Shown: positions 16,825-26,748, counted from the first letter of the stretch. The stretch: 64,000 nt of DNA from an uncultured Mucilaginibacter sp. (GCF_913773635.1 NZ_CAJYGQ010000005.1:124001-188000); one strand, 5' to 3'. Made by a program: numbers and translations. Notes: generated by a model not told the origin, from the sequence alone.

Positions 16825-18645
16825 TTAAGAGGAGCTATCAGGTGTATCTCCGCGTAATATTCTGAAATGTTTACGGGCATCGCTTATCCAAATACTGCCG
16901 GGGTAATCAGTAATGATTTTTTGATAGTAAGATTTGGCGGTTTCCTTGTCATGTAACTGCTCATCGTAAATAGTGGCCAGCATATATACAGCATCATCAG
17001 CCCAAAGGTCATATTGATGGTCGGCTACAATTTTTTTTAACGGCACAATAGCTTCCTGATAATTTTTTTGTTGAATAAAGATGCGGGCCTTTGCCATTAA
17101 TATATCATCGGCAAGTGCGTTACCCGGAAATTTTTTGTCAATGCTATCAAGTGTTAAAACAGCCTTTTCCGGTTCTTCTTTAAATATGAGTAAATCGGCT
17201 CGTGCATACATCTTAAGTGCGTTTCCGGCGGTATCGGTCACTAAATTATCACCTATTAATAACGACAAATTAAGGGCATCATTTGCTATAAGTTGTGATG
17301 TTGCAGCTTTTAATACCTTAAGCTGATTTTTTGCCCATTTAAAATCGCCGGTGTAATAAGATAGTTTAGCATTGCGGTAGTTTGCTTCCTGTGCCATAGT
17401 ATTTCCGGCAAAAGCCTTTTCAACCTGGCTGTAAATAAGTGTAGCTTCCCATGGCTGGTTATTCATCAGGTATACATCGGCTAAATCAAGCTTGCATGAA
17501 GCCAAAGTTTGCGGGCGTAATGCTGGTAGGGCAACTGCTTCTTCAAGAATTTTTTGAGCATCATTAAGCTTATGCAATTTAAAAGCTTGCAGGTTTGCCA
17601 GCTTTTGCATGGCAAATGCCGTCCCGGCGTTTTTGCCAAATTCAGCCAGCAGGCTTGTGTAGTCCTTTTCCAACTCTAGTAAATCGGCGGGTGTGTATTT
17701 GCCCGATGTTATTCTTAAGCTTTTGGCATTAACCAGTTCAATTTTTACGGAAATGTATAAATCGTCTCCACGGCTGTTTTTTGTAAGTAGATATTCATAT
17801 CCCCTTATTGCGGTTTCATAAGCTCCGTTGGCTACCAGTGTTTGACAAAGATCAAATATGTCGTTCCCTTTATCATTAGGCTGGCGGCGGTTCAAAGCCA
17901 GCGCCTGGTTAAGCGCCTGATCATATTGTTTTTGTTGTAAATACTGCCAGGTAAGTAAACTGGTGAACACAATTTGTTGCGGATCTTTTTGAATGTGCTT
18001 TAACAAAGCAGTACGCAGCATGTCATAATCAGCCTCGCCCTCATACAATGTTGCAAGTGTATTTTGAGCCTGATTAATGTAAATAGGATTTACCGATAGT
18101 AAGTTCAGGTATTCGTCTGTCAAGGCGGCTTTGTCGCGCTTTATACGGTAAAGGCTTATTAGCTCCATGCTAAACATCTGCGGGTTGCTGAGCATGGTAC
18201 GTCCCTTCAACAAAATTTTTAAAGCTATATCAGTATTACCGGCTTGGTAAAACTGGGTGGCTAAACTGCTGATGGCGGCCTGGTTGGCGGGAAGGTTTTT
18301 AAGGAGTGTTTCATACACGGTAGAAGCCTCTTCGGTTTGGCCCCGCTCATTGTATATTTTGCCTAATGCTATGGCATATTGCGGTTCATCAGGGTGTTTT
18401 CGAATTATCTTTTTAGCCAGGTTTTCGGCTTCGTCATATTTTTTTAAGTTGCTGAGCGTTTCAACATACAGAAAAAAATAGGTTTCATTATCCTGTCGGT
18501 ATAATCGCTGGTAAACATCTGCGGCTTTTTGGTATTCACCGTTTTGGGCATACTGCCTTGCCAGCTGCATATCATTACTTTCCTGCGCCTGCAAGCAAAT
18601 TGTTACAGCAAACAATGTAAAAATCAGGATAAGTAAACGCTTCAT
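16825..18645 (-). CDS. Secreted tetratricopeptide-repeat protein
   Basis: 606 residues from ATG 18645, where a Sec signal peptide begins (MKRLLILIFTLFAVTICLQAQ); the frame extends further upstream but that part looks like noncoding DNA. Most of the rest is TPR: repeats with alternating helix pairs at about residues 25-260 and again at 370-600, the last group being of the outer-membrane-associated YfgC/BamD-like kind (DDAVYMLATIYDEQL). It probably acts as a periplasmic scaffold. The partner is unknown. It is divergent from the S9-like gene. Confidence 0.8.
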   Translation of the reverse strand: MKRLLILIFTLFAVTICLQAQESNDMQLARQYAQNGEYQKAADVYQRLYRQDNETYFFLYVETLSNLKKYDEAENLAKKIIRKHPDEPQYAIALGKIYNERGQTEEASTVYETLLKNLPANQAAISSLATQFYQAGNTDIALKILLKGRTMLSNPQMFSMELISLYRIKRDKAALTDEYLNLLSVNPIYINQAQNTLATLYEGEADYDMLRTALLKHIQKDPQQIVFTSLLTWQYLQQKQYDQALNQALALNRRQPNDKGNDIFDLCQTLVANGAYETAIRGYEYLLTKNSRGDDLYISVKIELVNAKSLRITSGKYTPADLLELEKDYTSLLAEFGKNAGTAFAMQKLANLQAFKLHKLNDAQKILEEAVALPALRPQTLASCKLDLADVYLMNNQPWEATLIYSQVEKAFAGNTMAQEANYRNAKLSYYTGDFKWAKNQLKVLKAATSQLIANDALNLSLLIGDNLVTDTAGNALKMYARADLLIFKEEPEKAVLTLDSIDKKFPGNALADDILMAKARIFIQQKNYQEAIVPLKKIVADHQYDLWADDAVYMLATIYDEQLHDKETAKSYYQKIITDYPGSIWISDARKHFRILRGDTPDSSS

Positions 18646-18801
18646 GTATGTCAAAAATAATAAATTGCAACCCAAGCCAATTATATATTTTACTGATAGT
18701 TTAAGTTTAATACTAACGGGTAAAATTGTGGTGACATTGTTACTCAGCTTAGTAAATTTATATAATTTAACCTGATTGGAAAAAGAACGCACGGAATTAA
18801 G

Positions 18802-20694
18802 ATGCTGAACCGTTTAAAATATTTGATACTTATTGTTATTCTGCTGCCCGCTTTTTTTTCGTGCCAGGAAGAGGAGCGCAGGCAGATACCTATAAGCGAT
18901 TTTTTCAAAACACCTGATAAAAGCTTCCTTAAAATATCGCCCGATGGTAAGTACTTGTCTTACTTAAAACCGTATAAGGACAGGCAAAACTTGTTTATTC
19001 AGTCGCTCGAAGATGGTAAGGAGCGTATGGCAACATCATTTACTGATAACCCTGTACGCGACTACTTCTGGACGTTCAATAACCAGTTGGTTTTCAGTCA
19101 GGATGTTACTGAAATGGACGAGGTGAAAATGTACGCGCTTGATGTAAACACCCTGCAGGTGCGTACTTTGTTAAGCCAAACCAAAACACGTATAAGATTG
19201 CTTAACCGCAGCAGGCAAAACCCCGATGTGGTTACTATTATAATGAATAAGCGCAACCCGGCAACGTTTGATGTTTACCGGCTCAACGTTAAAACCAACG
19301 AGTTAACGCTGTACATAACAAACCCGGGCAATATTACTGAGTGGTATACTGATAATAACGGCAAAATACTGTTAGCCAAAGCATCTGACGGGGTAGATGA
19401 AACCATACTCTTCCGGAGTAATGAGCAGGCAAAATTCAAGCCCATTATTAAGAATAATTTTAAAAATAAGGTTGACCCGGTTGCATTCACAAACGCCGGG
19501 AACACGTTTTATGCCCTATCAAATGTAAATCGAGATAAGTCTGCCCTGGTTGAAATAAATGCCCTTACAGGCCGGGAGCAAAAAGTGATTTATGCTACTG
19601 ACAAGGCCGATATAATGGATGTTGGTTACTCGCGTAATAAAAGGCGCCTGGAGTATGCCGGCTGGGAAGATGCAAAGCCACATAAGCATTTCTTGAATAC
19701 GGAAGCAGGCAATATGTTTAATGATCTTAAAAAGAAGTTGCATAATGGTGCCGTTAAGTTTGTTGATCGTGATACCGCCGAAACTAAGTTTGTAATTACT
19801 ACTTATACTGATCGTAACCCAGGAACCTCTTACTTGTACGAAAAAAGTACTGGGAAGCTTACCCAACTAAGTAACCTTAATACCAGTTTTAAGCCCGAAG
19901 AATTGTGTGCTATGAAACCGGTAAGTTTTAAAGCGGGCGATGGTTTGCTTATAAACGGTTACTTGACATTGCCTTTGGGTGATAAGGACAAAGACTTACC
20001 GGTTGTGGTTATGCCGCATGATGGCCCCTGGAACCGTAACAACTGGGGGTACAGCGCCGAGGTTCAGTTTTTGGCTAACCGTGGTTATGCCGTGTTTCAA
20101 ATTAATTACCGAGGATCTACCGGCTACGGAAAAAAATTCATGAGTGCCGGTTTTAAGCAGGTAGGCGGCAAAATTCAAAGCGATATTAATGATGGTGTTC
20201 AATGGCTTATAAAAGAAGGCATCGCCGATCCTAAAAAGATAGCTATAATGGGTGCACGCTTTGGCGGCTTTTCAGCATTGTACGGCATGTCGTTTCACCC
20301 TAAAACTTATAATTGCGCCATAGTTCAGTACGGGCTTATAAACTTCTTTAACTATTTAAAAGATGTTCCTCCGTTTTTAAAGCCCCGTTTACAAATGACC
20401 TATGAAATGGTTGGTAATCCCGAAACGGATGCTGATGTGTTCAGGGCTATTTCGCCGGTGTTTCATGCCGATAAAATTAAGAGCCCACTGCTTATTTTTC
20501 AAGGTGCTAAAGACCCGCGTGCAAACATCAGTGAGTTAAACCAGTTTGTACGGGCCTTGCAAAAAAACAATGTTTCTGTTAAGTATGTGCTTAAAGATAA
20601 CGAACGTAATTTTTTCAAGAGTGAGCACAACCGTATGGCCATGTATACTGATATTGAGAAGTTCCTGAGTACTCATATGAAGGTTAAGCCTTAA
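18802..20694 (+). CDS. S9 prolyl-oligopeptidase-like lipoprotein, apparently catalytically dead
   Basis: 630 residues with signal peptide and lipobox (FFSC near residue 20), an N-terminal beta-propeller-like region (about 40-370) and a C-terminal alpha/beta hydrolase domain (about 385-625) as in dipeptidyl peptidase IV / acylaminoacyl peptidase relatives. The nucleophile motif GxSxGG reads GARFGG, so the Ser is Arg486. The His motif usually read as EGHGF reads NERNF, so the His is Arg602. Asp571 (AKDPR) remains. Loss of two triad residues in an otherwise intact frame suggests a pseudoenzyme with a binding role. It ends four bases before the sensor-kinase gene. Confidence 0.88.
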   Translation: MLNRLKYLILIVILLPAFFSCQEEERRQIPISDFFKTPDKSFLKISPDGKYLSYLKPYKDRQNLFIQSLEDGKERMATSFTDNPVRDYFWTFNNQLVFSQDVTEMDEVKMYALDVNTLQVRTLLSQTKTRIRLLNRSRQNPDVVTIIMNKRNPATFDVYRLNVKTNELTLYITNPGNITEWYTDNNGKILLAKASDGVDETILFRSNEQAKFKPIIKNNFKNKVDPVAFTNAGNTFYALSNVNRDKSALVEINALTGREQKVIYATDKADIMDVGYSRNKRRLEYAGWEDAKPHKHFLNTEAGNMFNDLKKKLHNGAVKFVDRDTAETKFVITTYTDRNPGTSYLYEKSTGKLTQLSNLNTSFKPEELCAMKPVSFKAGDGLLINGYLTLPLGDKDKDLPVVVMPHDGPWNRNNWGYSAEVQFLANRGYAVFQINYRGSTGYGKKFMSAGFKQVGGKIQSDINDGVQWLIKEGIADPKKIAIMGARFGGFSALYGMSFHPKTYNCAIVQYGLINFFNYLKDVPPFLKPRLQMTYEMVGNPETDADVFRAISPVFHADKIKSPLLIFQGAKDPRANISELNQFVRALQKNNVSVKYVLKDNERNFFKSEHNRMAMYTDIEKFLSTHMKVKP

Positions 20695-20698
20695 TACC

Positions 20699-22345
20699 AT
20701 GGCAGCCAAAGCACACCAGCACATCTACCAAAAGAATTTCTCGCTTATTGGGGCCTTTTTGGTGCTTATATCTATTATGGTGGTTGTAGCGCTTGTTATT
20801 GGCTATAACTTTACATCGCGCCTGGTTGAAAATGAATTTGCTTCAAAAAAGCTTGATGTGCTTGAGCAAACCATAAAACCTTACAATAGCTTCTTCCAAA
20901 ACCGCATCCCCGAAATAACATCCTACCAGGGGTTTCTTGATTCATCGTCAGCTGCAAATTATGCCCGGTCGGTATTTGATGATTTTCCGTTTGTAAAAAC
21001 TATAAGGTATGATGAAATTGCTATAGGCAGTAATCCGCAAAGCACTACCGGTAACTCAATGGGCATTACGGTAAAGGCCGTGTATGAGTACAGGCAAGTA
21101 AATCAGCGTATACAAGGGCGCAGACAATCGGCAGGTGCTGCGGGTATAGATTTTGCCACCATGTCGGCCAAGTTTAATTATTTTCTGGTAAACGCTGATA
21201 CCTCCCGTGTCCCTAATCAGGATGAAATTTACCGTACCTTTTATGATGTTAAGCCGAGCAAAATCAGTTACCTTAATATACCCCGTCGCGAGGAGATAAA
21301 GCAATACCGGGAGTTGCAAAACGGTGGGCGCACATCAGCAGTTTACAAGCAAAATATGATGACGTTTTTGCTTGACGTGTATACTATAAAGCTTAAAAAT
21401 ACACACCCGGAGCTGTATCAGCATATATCAATTCAGCCCGTTGTTTATGATCCGCTTACTACTGATAATAGTGAGATAAGAACAGAAGTGGCACTACCCG
21501 GCGCGTTTTCTGATTATAAGCTTTATTTCAGGTCTGATCGTTCACACCTTGACAATGAAATTAACAAGCATTTTATGCCTACTGCAGCCATTGTGCTGTT
21601 AATTTATATCTTCTTAGTGCTTATTGGCTGGCTTATATATCGCAACCTAAATGTGAATCTTAAACTGTTTAAGCTACAGTATGATTTCATAAATAACTTT
21701 ACCCACGAGTTTAAAACTCCCGTTAGCGTTATTAAAATAGCCGGATCAAACCTGAAAGGGGAGGGTGAACTTACCGAGAGGCAGCGAAAGCACTACGGTA
21801 AGATATTAGATGAGGAGGCCGATAAGCTTAACGAGTTAATGAACAAACTACTTTCGTTTACGCAAATTGAAAACCGGTCTATAAAGCTTAATAAAACCGA
21901 AGTTAACCTTGACGAGTTTGTGCAGAAATATATTAACACCTTTAGCATAAAGTACCCTGATTTTGATTTGAAGTACCGTGTAGAAGGTGTTTATAATTTT
22001 TATACTGATCCGGTTTTGTTGGGCAGTATATTTCAAAATTTAATTGAGAACGCCTACAAGTACTCAAACCCTGGGCAAAAGGAGCTGTTTATAAGCATTG
22101 GCTACGAAAAGCGTAACATAATTTTTTCATTTGCTGATAAAGGTATTGGTATACCTAAAAACGAGATTAGTAATATATTTAAAAAGTTTTACCGCATAGA
22201 AAACCAGTATAACCAAACCGGAAGCGTAGGCCTGGGTTTGGCTTTTTGTAAAGAACTGGCTAATTTTATGAACGGAGACCTGCAGGTAAAAAGTAAAGTA
22301 AACGAAGGTTCGGAGTTTATTGTAACCCTGCCTTATGAAAATTAA
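20699..22345 (+). CDS. Sensor histidine kinase
   Basis: 548 residues: membrane helix at about 17-40, a periplasmic sensor region of about 255 residues, second helix at about 298-318, then HisKA with phospho-acceptor His336 in NNFTHEFKTPVSV, and an HATPase domain with N-box FQNLIENAYKYSNP, G1 DKGIGIP and G2 GLGLAFC. All catalytic motifs look intact. It lies four bases after the S9-like lipoprotein gene and three bases before the response-regulator gene, so the three form one operon and the regulator is its likely partner. Confidence 0.93.
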   Translation: MAAKAHQHIYQKNFSLIGAFLVLISIMVVVALVIGYNFTSRLVENEFASKKLDVLEQTIKPYNSFFQNRIPEITSYQGFLDSSSAANYARSVFDDFPFVKTIRYDEIAIGSNPQSTTGNSMGITVKAVYEYRQVNQRIQGRRQSAGAAGIDFATMSAKFNYFLVNADTSRVPNQDEIYRTFYDVKPSKISYLNIPRREEIKQYRELQNGGRTSAVYKQNMMTFLLDVYTIKLKNTHPELYQHISIQPVVYDPLTTDNSEIRTEVALPGAFSDYKLYFRSDRSHLDNEINKHFMPTAAIVLLIYIFLVLIGWLIYRNLNVNLKLFKLQYDFINNFTHEFKTPVSVIKIAGSNLKGEGELTERQRKHYGKILDEEADKLNELMNKLLSFTQIENRSIKLNKTEVNLDEFVQKYINTFSIKYPDFDLKYRVEGVYNFYTDPVLLGSIFQNLIENAYKYSNPGQKELFISIGYEKRNIIFSFADKGIGIPKNEISNIFKKFYRIENQYNQTGSVGLGLAFCKELANFMNGDLQVKSKVNEGSEFIVTLPYEN

Positions 22346-22348
22346 ATC

Positions 22349-23041
22349 ATGAACACAGAAATTAAGATAGCACTGGTTGAGGATGACGAGAATTTACGCT
22401 TTTTAGTGGCCGAGCGTTTAGAGACGGAGGGTTACAAAGTACTGGAAGCTGCCAATGGTAACGATGCAGAACAAATGATAATGGAGGGTAATCCGGATAT
22501 TGTGTTGTTAGACTGGATGCTGCCCGGTAAGCAAGGCTCAGAAGTTTGCACGGCCATACGCGAAAAAGGCTTTGATAAATTGGTGATTATGATGACTGCC
22601 AAGGCGCAAGACGTTGACAAAATTGAGGCTTATAACTTTGGCGTAAGCGATTACATTACCAAACCCTTCAACATGGATGTGCTGGTAGCCATGATTGATA
22701 ATAAGATTAAGTTCTCCTTAAACAGTGAAAAGTCAGAAGTTCACCGTTTTGCCGATATGGAACATCACCCCAATACCCACCTGTTAGTGAAGGGTGGCCG
22801 CAAGGTTGAGTTAACCATTCTGGAGAACCGTATTTTGCTTTACTTTTTAAAAAATAAAAATAAGGTAATTAACCGCGAAGAGCTGATGATGGAGGTGTGG
22901 GGCTACAATGCAGATGTTAATACGCGCACGCTTGATATGCACATTGTCCGCCTCCGTAAAAAGATAGAAAACAACCCCGATTCGCCCCAGTATTTGCAAA
23001 CCGTACGAGGTGTGGGCTACAAGTTTGCCTACGAGGCATAA
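22349..23041 (+). CDS. OmpR/PhoB-family response regulator
   Basis: 230 residues: receiver domain with the acidic pair EDD (about 11-13), phospho-acceptor Asp55 (LLDWMLPG), a Thr in MMTAKA and Lys in TKPFN, then a winged-helix DNA-binding domain (about 135-228) ending TVRGVGYKF. It is the cognate regulator of the kinase just upstream. A terminator follows at 23045-23080. Confidence 0.95.
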   Translation: MNTEIKIALVEDDENLRFLVAERLETEGYKVLEAANGNDAEQMIMEGNPDIVLLDWMLPGKQGSEVCTAIREKGFDKLVIMMTAKAQDVDKIEAYNFGVSDYITKPFNMDVLVAMIDNKIKFSLNSEKSEVHRFADMEHHPNTHLLVKGGRKVELTILENRILLYFLKNKNKVINREELMMEVWGYNADVNTRTLDMHIVRLRKKIENNPDSPQYLQTVRGVGYKFAYEA

Positions 23042-23044
23042 TTG

Positions 23045-23080
23045 AAAGAGGAGCCACTTGTTTTATAGTGGCTCCTCTTT
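23045..23080. terminator. Bidirectional terminator
   Basis: Perfect 14-bp stem (23045-23058 with 23067-23080), 8-base loop, T-run on the plus strand and A-rich flank for the minus strand. It separates the converging response-regulator and rarA genes. Confidence 0.9.
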
Positions 23081-23097
23081 TAGCTTTTGATAATTTC

Positions 23098-24378
23098 TTA
23101 ATACTTATACCTGTCGCCCCACAATTTACGCAGCTTTTCACGGGCTTCATTCTCACGGGCGTTTTGTCCGGGATCGTATAGCTTAGACCCCTTAATGGCA
23201 TCTGGCAAAAAGTCCTGATCGGTAAAGTTGCCTTCATAGCTGTGGGCGTATTTGTATTCTTTACCATAACCAATATTTTTCATGAGCTTGGTTGGCGCAT
23301 TGCGCAGGTGTAAGGGTACGGGCAGGTCGCCGGTTTGCCTCACCAGATCCATAGCCACGCCAATAGCCATATAGCTGGCATTGCTTTTTGCCGATGTTGC
23401 CAGGTAAACAGCGGTTTGCGAAAGGATGATACGCGCTTCGGGCATGCCAATTACATTTACAGCCTCAAAACAACTTTGCGCCAATAAGAGGGCGTTAGGG
23501 TTGGCATTGCCAATATCTTCAGAAGCTAATATAAGCATGCGGCGTGCGATGAAAGATGGGTCTTCGCCACCAACCAACATACGGGCCAGCCAGTACACCG
23601 CTCCATTAGGATCACTGCCCCGCATAGATTTGATGAAAGCCGAAATTATATCGTAATGCTGCTCGCCGGCCTTATCATAAAGCGCCATGTTTTGCTGCAC
23701 ATTCTCGAGTACATTATCATTAGTAACGGTTATTTGAGGTGCATCAATGGCGTTTATCAATAGTTCAAAAACATTAAGCAACTTACGTGCATCACCGCCA
23801 GAAAGCCGCAGCAAAGCCTCGTGCTCTTCAATGGTGATGTTTTTATGCTTTAATACCTCGTCCTCCTTCATTGCCTTATTGAGCAAGGCCAACAAGTCAT
23901 CTTCATGCAAATGCTGTAGTATGTACACCTGGCATCTCGATAGCAAAGCCGAAATTACTTCAAACGAAGGGTTTTCGGTAGTTGCGCCAATGAGGGTAAC
24001 AATGCCACGTTCAACAGCACCCAGCAGCGAATCTTGCTGCGATTTTGAGAAACGGTGAATCTCATCTATAAACAAAACCGGTAACGTTTGTCCGCCTTGC
24101 TTAAGCAGTGCGGCTTTCTCAATTACCTCGCGCACATCTTTCACACCTGAGTTGATTGCGCTCAGGGAAAAGAACGGGCGGTTTAGGTTTTGTGAAATGA
24201 TATAAGCCAACGTGGTTTTGCCCACACCCGGAGGTCCCCAAAAAAGCATTGACGGTAAATTACCTGATTCAATTGCCTTGCGCAGTACGGCACCCTGACC
24301 AACCAAATGTTTTTGACCTACATAATCGTCAAGGTTTTTAGGGCGCATACGTTCGGCCAATGGCGGGAGATTGTTCAT
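23098..24378 (-). CDS. rarA: Replication-associated recombination ATPase RarA (MgsA)
   Basis: 426 residues, typical length. The AAA+ core has Walker A GPPGVGKTT (about 49-57), Walker B LFIDEIHRF and sensor-1 GATTENPSF. The C-terminal tetramerisation region follows, with EDIGNANPNALLLAQSC. RarA works at stalled replication forks in the cytoplasm. The gene is monocistronic or leads no obvious operon; it converges with the response regulator. Confidence 0.95.
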   Translation of the reverse strand: MNNLPPLAERMRPKNLDDYVGQKHLVGQGAVLRKAIESGNLPSMLFWGPPGVGKTTLAYIISQNLNRPFFSLSAINSGVKDVREVIEKAALLKQGGQTLPVLFIDEIHRFSKSQQDSLLGAVERGIVTLIGATTENPSFEVISALLSRCQVYILQHLHEDDLLALLNKAMKEDEVLKHKNITIEEHEALLRLSGGDARKLLNVFELLINAIDAPQITVTNDNVLENVQQNMALYDKAGEQHYDIISAFIKSMRGSDPNGAVYWLARMLVGGEDPSFIARRMLILASEDIGNANPNALLLAQSCFEAVNVIGMPEARIILSQTAVYLATSAKSNASYMAIGVAMDLVRQTGDLPVPLHLRNAPTKLMKNIGYGKEYKYAHSYEGNFTDQDFLPDAIKGSKLYDPGQNARENEAREKLRKLWGDRYKY

Positions 24379-24449
24379 AGATGCAAATTTCGGTGTTATT
24401 GAAATGGCGTCCTAATATTTATTTAGTATATGTGGTGCGGTAGCAAAGC

Positions 24450-24740
24450 TCACTCATAGCTCCTCAACCTGTTTCTTAGTACCTGCATTTCCTGCTGCAT
24501 CATATCAATACGCTCTAATAAATGCGTTATAGCTTCAACACCTTCTGTGTTAATTCCTAATTCAGTATGTAGTCTTATCATTCGCTCTAGCCGCGGTAGT
24601 TCATACACCGGAATATAGCTAACCTGATCAATTGTATTTAATTCTAGCAAACCTGCATCATGAAACGTAGAGATAACGGTATACTCAATACGGTGGTAGC
24701 TGCAAAATTCGTTTACGGGGGTTAACTGCTCTGTTGTCAT
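24450..24740 (-). CDS. CbpM-like chaperone modulator
   Basis: 96 residues from ATG 24740, which lies one base past the cbpA stop codon; an upstream TTG start would overlap cbpA. The N-terminal half resembles the MerR-like helix-turn-helix of CbpM (EFCSYHRIEYTVISTFHDAGLL) and the C-terminal half is a coiled coil (LLERIDMMQQEMQVLRNRL). CbpM binds and restrains the J-domain of CbpA. The adjacent cbpA-like gene supports this call strongly. Confidence 0.85.
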   Translation of the reverse strand: MTTEQLTPVNEFCSYHRIEYTVISTFHDAGLLELNTIDQVSYIPVYELPRLERMIRLHTELGINTEGVEAITHLLERIDMMQQEMQVLRNRLRSYE

Positions 24741-24741
24741 A

Positions 24742-25656
24742 TTATTTACGGTTAGCCAGTTGCTTAAATAATTCAATTTGCTCGTTAGTGAGGTTGGTAG
24801 GTATTTGTATGTTGTAAGTCAGGTACATATCGCCAAAGTCACCGTCTTTTTTATATACAGGCATGCCTTTACCTTTTAGTTTAACCTGGGTGCCGTTTTG
24901 CGTTTCGGGCTTTACCTTTACTTTAACCTGCCCGGTAAGCGTGTCGGCCGTAATTTCGCCACCTAATATTGCGGTATACAAATCAAGTGATACTGTAGCC
25001 AGCAAGTCGTTACCGCGCCGTTTAAAACGCACATCATCGGCAACCATAAAGGTGATGTACAAATCGCCTGCCGGGCCACCATTTACACCAGGGCTGCCGT
25101 GTCTTGCAATTTTTATGGTTTGCCCGTTTTCTACACCCGCAGGTATGGTTATGCGTATGTTTTTGCCATTTACGGTAAGCGTTTGCTTATGTGTTTGTGC
25201 AGCCTCTTGCAAGGTTAGTTGCAGTTGCGCATTAAAATCCTGGCCGCGATAGCGTGCTTGTTGCCGCCTGCCGCCTCCAGCTGCGCCGCCAAACATCGAT
25301 TGAAAGAATTCTGAAAAGTCGCCGCCATCCTCACCAAATTGCTCAAAATTATATCCGCCCTGCTGACCTCCGCCCTGGTAGCCACTATACGAACGGCCCT
25401 GCTGCTGGCGCGCCTGCTCATAGGCATCGGCATGTTGCCAGTTTTCTCCGTACTGGTCGTACTTTTTACGCTTTTCAGCATCGGTAAGCACTTCGTTAGC
25501 CTCATTTATCTCCTGAAACTTTTTATTAGCTTCAGTATCGTTCGGGTTAAGGTCGGGGTGATATTTGCGGGCCAGCTTGCGATAAGCATTTTTAATATCC
25601 TTTTCGCTGGCAGTTTTTTCAACGCCTAAAATTTTATAGTAATCAACAAAGGCCAT
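24742..25656 (-). CDS. cbpA: DnaJ-class co-chaperone CbpA
   Basis: 304 residues: J-domain (1-70) with the HPD motif in [10 protein letters not shown], a Gly/Gln-rich linker (about 80-125), and a C-terminal substrate-binding domain (about 130-300) with [18 protein letters not shown] and [13 protein letters not shown]. The zinc-finger region of true DnaJ is absent, so this is the CbpA type. It stimulates DnaK and can bind curved DNA. It is cotranscribed with the CbpM-like gene. Confidence 0.93.
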   Translation of the reverse strand: MAFVDYYKILGVEKTASEKDIKNAYRKLARKYHPDLNPNDTEANKKFQEINEANEVLTDAEKRKKYDQYGENWQHADAYEQARQQQGRSYSGYQGGGQQGGYNFEQFGEDGGDFSEFFQSMFGGAAGGGRRQQARYRGQDFNAQLQLTLQEAAQTHKQTLTVNGKNIRITIPAGVENGQTIKIARHGSPGVNGGPAGDLYITFMVADDVRFKRRGNDLLATVSLDLYTAILGGEITADTLTGQVKVKVKPETQNGTQVKLKGKGMPVYKKDGDFGDMYLTYNIQIPTNLTNEQIELFKQLANRK

Positions 25657-25962
25657 GGCTTAAATGATTTAAATAACCTGTTGGCTATAACATATATTTA
25701 CCTGCGGTGGTTTTGCTGTACCAAACATCAGTGAAAAGGATAGGATAATTTCTAATATGTCTCAAATTGAAGGAGACAAGCTTAGGTTAAACCTTACAAA
25801 ACAGGGTAACATTTACTGTTAATTCTCCGTATAAAACGGAGTTAAGTAAAAAAGAAAACAGATTGTCCTTATAACCATTACAATAGCTTGATTTAATTTT
25901 TAATTTAAATAAAGTTTTTACTTAAATTACACTCCAAAAGTGCTTGGTTTGCTTATAAAACT
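25657..25962. other. Gene-free AT-rich spacer
   Basis: No open frame with coding character. It holds a small 6-bp hairpin (25825-25830 with 25836-25841). It should contain the divergent cbpA promoter, but no clear match to TAnnTTTG or to a heat-shock inverted repeat was found on the minus strand. Confidence 0.5.
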
Positions 25963-25970
25963 TAATTTTG
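25963..25970 (+). promoter_or_regulatory. -7 box upstream of TPR-like secreted protein
   Basis: TAATTTTG is an exact TAnnTTTG match 37 bases before ATG 26008. A TTG lies at 25944-25946 (16-base spacer, slightly short). Confidence 0.5.
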
Positions 25971-26007
25971 CTTATAGCTTAATTTATAAAACCCCAACAA
26001 AGAATAG

Positions 26008-26616
26008 ATGAGAGGAATTTTACTGGTTTTAGTTTTATGTACAACAGGTTTTACTGCTTCGGCGCAGTGGTGGGCAGTAGGTCCGTTAAAAAAGCATGCG
26101 CGCTATGCGCAAATGGCTCAGGTAAAACAATACCAACCAAAACTTGATGGCAAATTGAGCAATGCCGCTGTTAAAAGGGTGGCAATTTCACAAACCATTT
26201 ACAACATTACGCAAAATGAACGTACGGTAATGAAAACCGCTCAGCATCAAATGCGTTTCAGAGAATATGCTGAGGCCAGCTATAGTTTCAACGAGCTTGC
26301 TAAAATTTACCTGCAGCAAAATAAGCTTTCAGAAGCTAAATGGTTCTTTTTGCAGAGTAATAACTTATCGAGGCAGCAAAATAACGACCGCTTAACCATT
26401 GCTAACCTTATTGAACTGGCATCTATTAAATCAACCATCGGCGATTTTGCCCTTGCCCAGCAAGATTTAGATGAAGCGCAAGACCTTGCCAGCAATCATC
26501 ATTGGAATGACGATGTTGTATCGGTAAAAAGGCATCAGGATAATTTACAGCGTACCAAGCTTGCCGCAGTAAAAACCGAGGCAGGTTTAGCCAGTGCCGG
26601 ACAAAATACCCTATAA
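26008..26616 (+). CDS. Secreted TPR-like protein, unknown function
   Basis: 202 residues with a Sec signal peptide (1-19, ending ASA-QWW). Residues about 80-180 form TPR-like helix pairs (AEASYSFNELAKIYLQQNKLSEAKWFF and NLIELASIKSTIGDFALAQQDLDEA). No catalytic motif. It stands alone between cbpA and the processing protease gene. Confidence 0.7.
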   Translation: MRGILLVLVLCTTGFTASAQWWAVGPLKKHARYAQMAQVKQYQPKLDGKLSNAAVKRVAISQTIYNITQNERTVMKTAQHQMRFREYAEASYSFNELAKIYLQQNKLSEAKWFFLQSNNLSRQQNNDRLTIANLIELASIKSTIGDFALAQQDLDEAQDLASNHHWNDDVVSVKRHQDNLQRTKLAAVKTEAGLASAGQNTL

Positions 26617-26718
26617 TTTTTAAGCCTGTAGTGTTTAACAGAAAAACAATTTTTTTACCCGTTAATAAAATAATAACCAGGTAAAAAAACATTGTGTCAT
26701 AATATTGCATTTGTATAT

Positions 26719-26748
26719 AAGAGACAGCTAAATTGCTGTCTCTTTTTT
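26719..26748 (+). terminator. Terminator
   Basis: Perfect 10-bp stem (26719-26728 with 26735-26744), 6-base loop, T-run. It lies about 100 bases after the TPR-like gene and just before the protease promoter region. Confidence 0.85.

Noticed and set aside
18802..20694. Frameshift or sequencing error as the reason for the missing S9 catalytic residues
   Set aside because: The frame is open over 630 codons and flanking motif residues (the GG after the nucleophile, the Asp) are kept, so point replacement is the simpler reading.
24863..25252. 129-codon open frame opposite cbpA
   Set aside because: Antisense to the conserved C-terminal domain of CbpA; no start context or homology pattern.
25700..25850. 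Heat-shock (CIRCE-type) operator upstream of cbpA
   Set aside because: No TTAGCACTC-N9-GAGTGCTAA-like inverted repeat was found; only a 6-bp hairpin is present.
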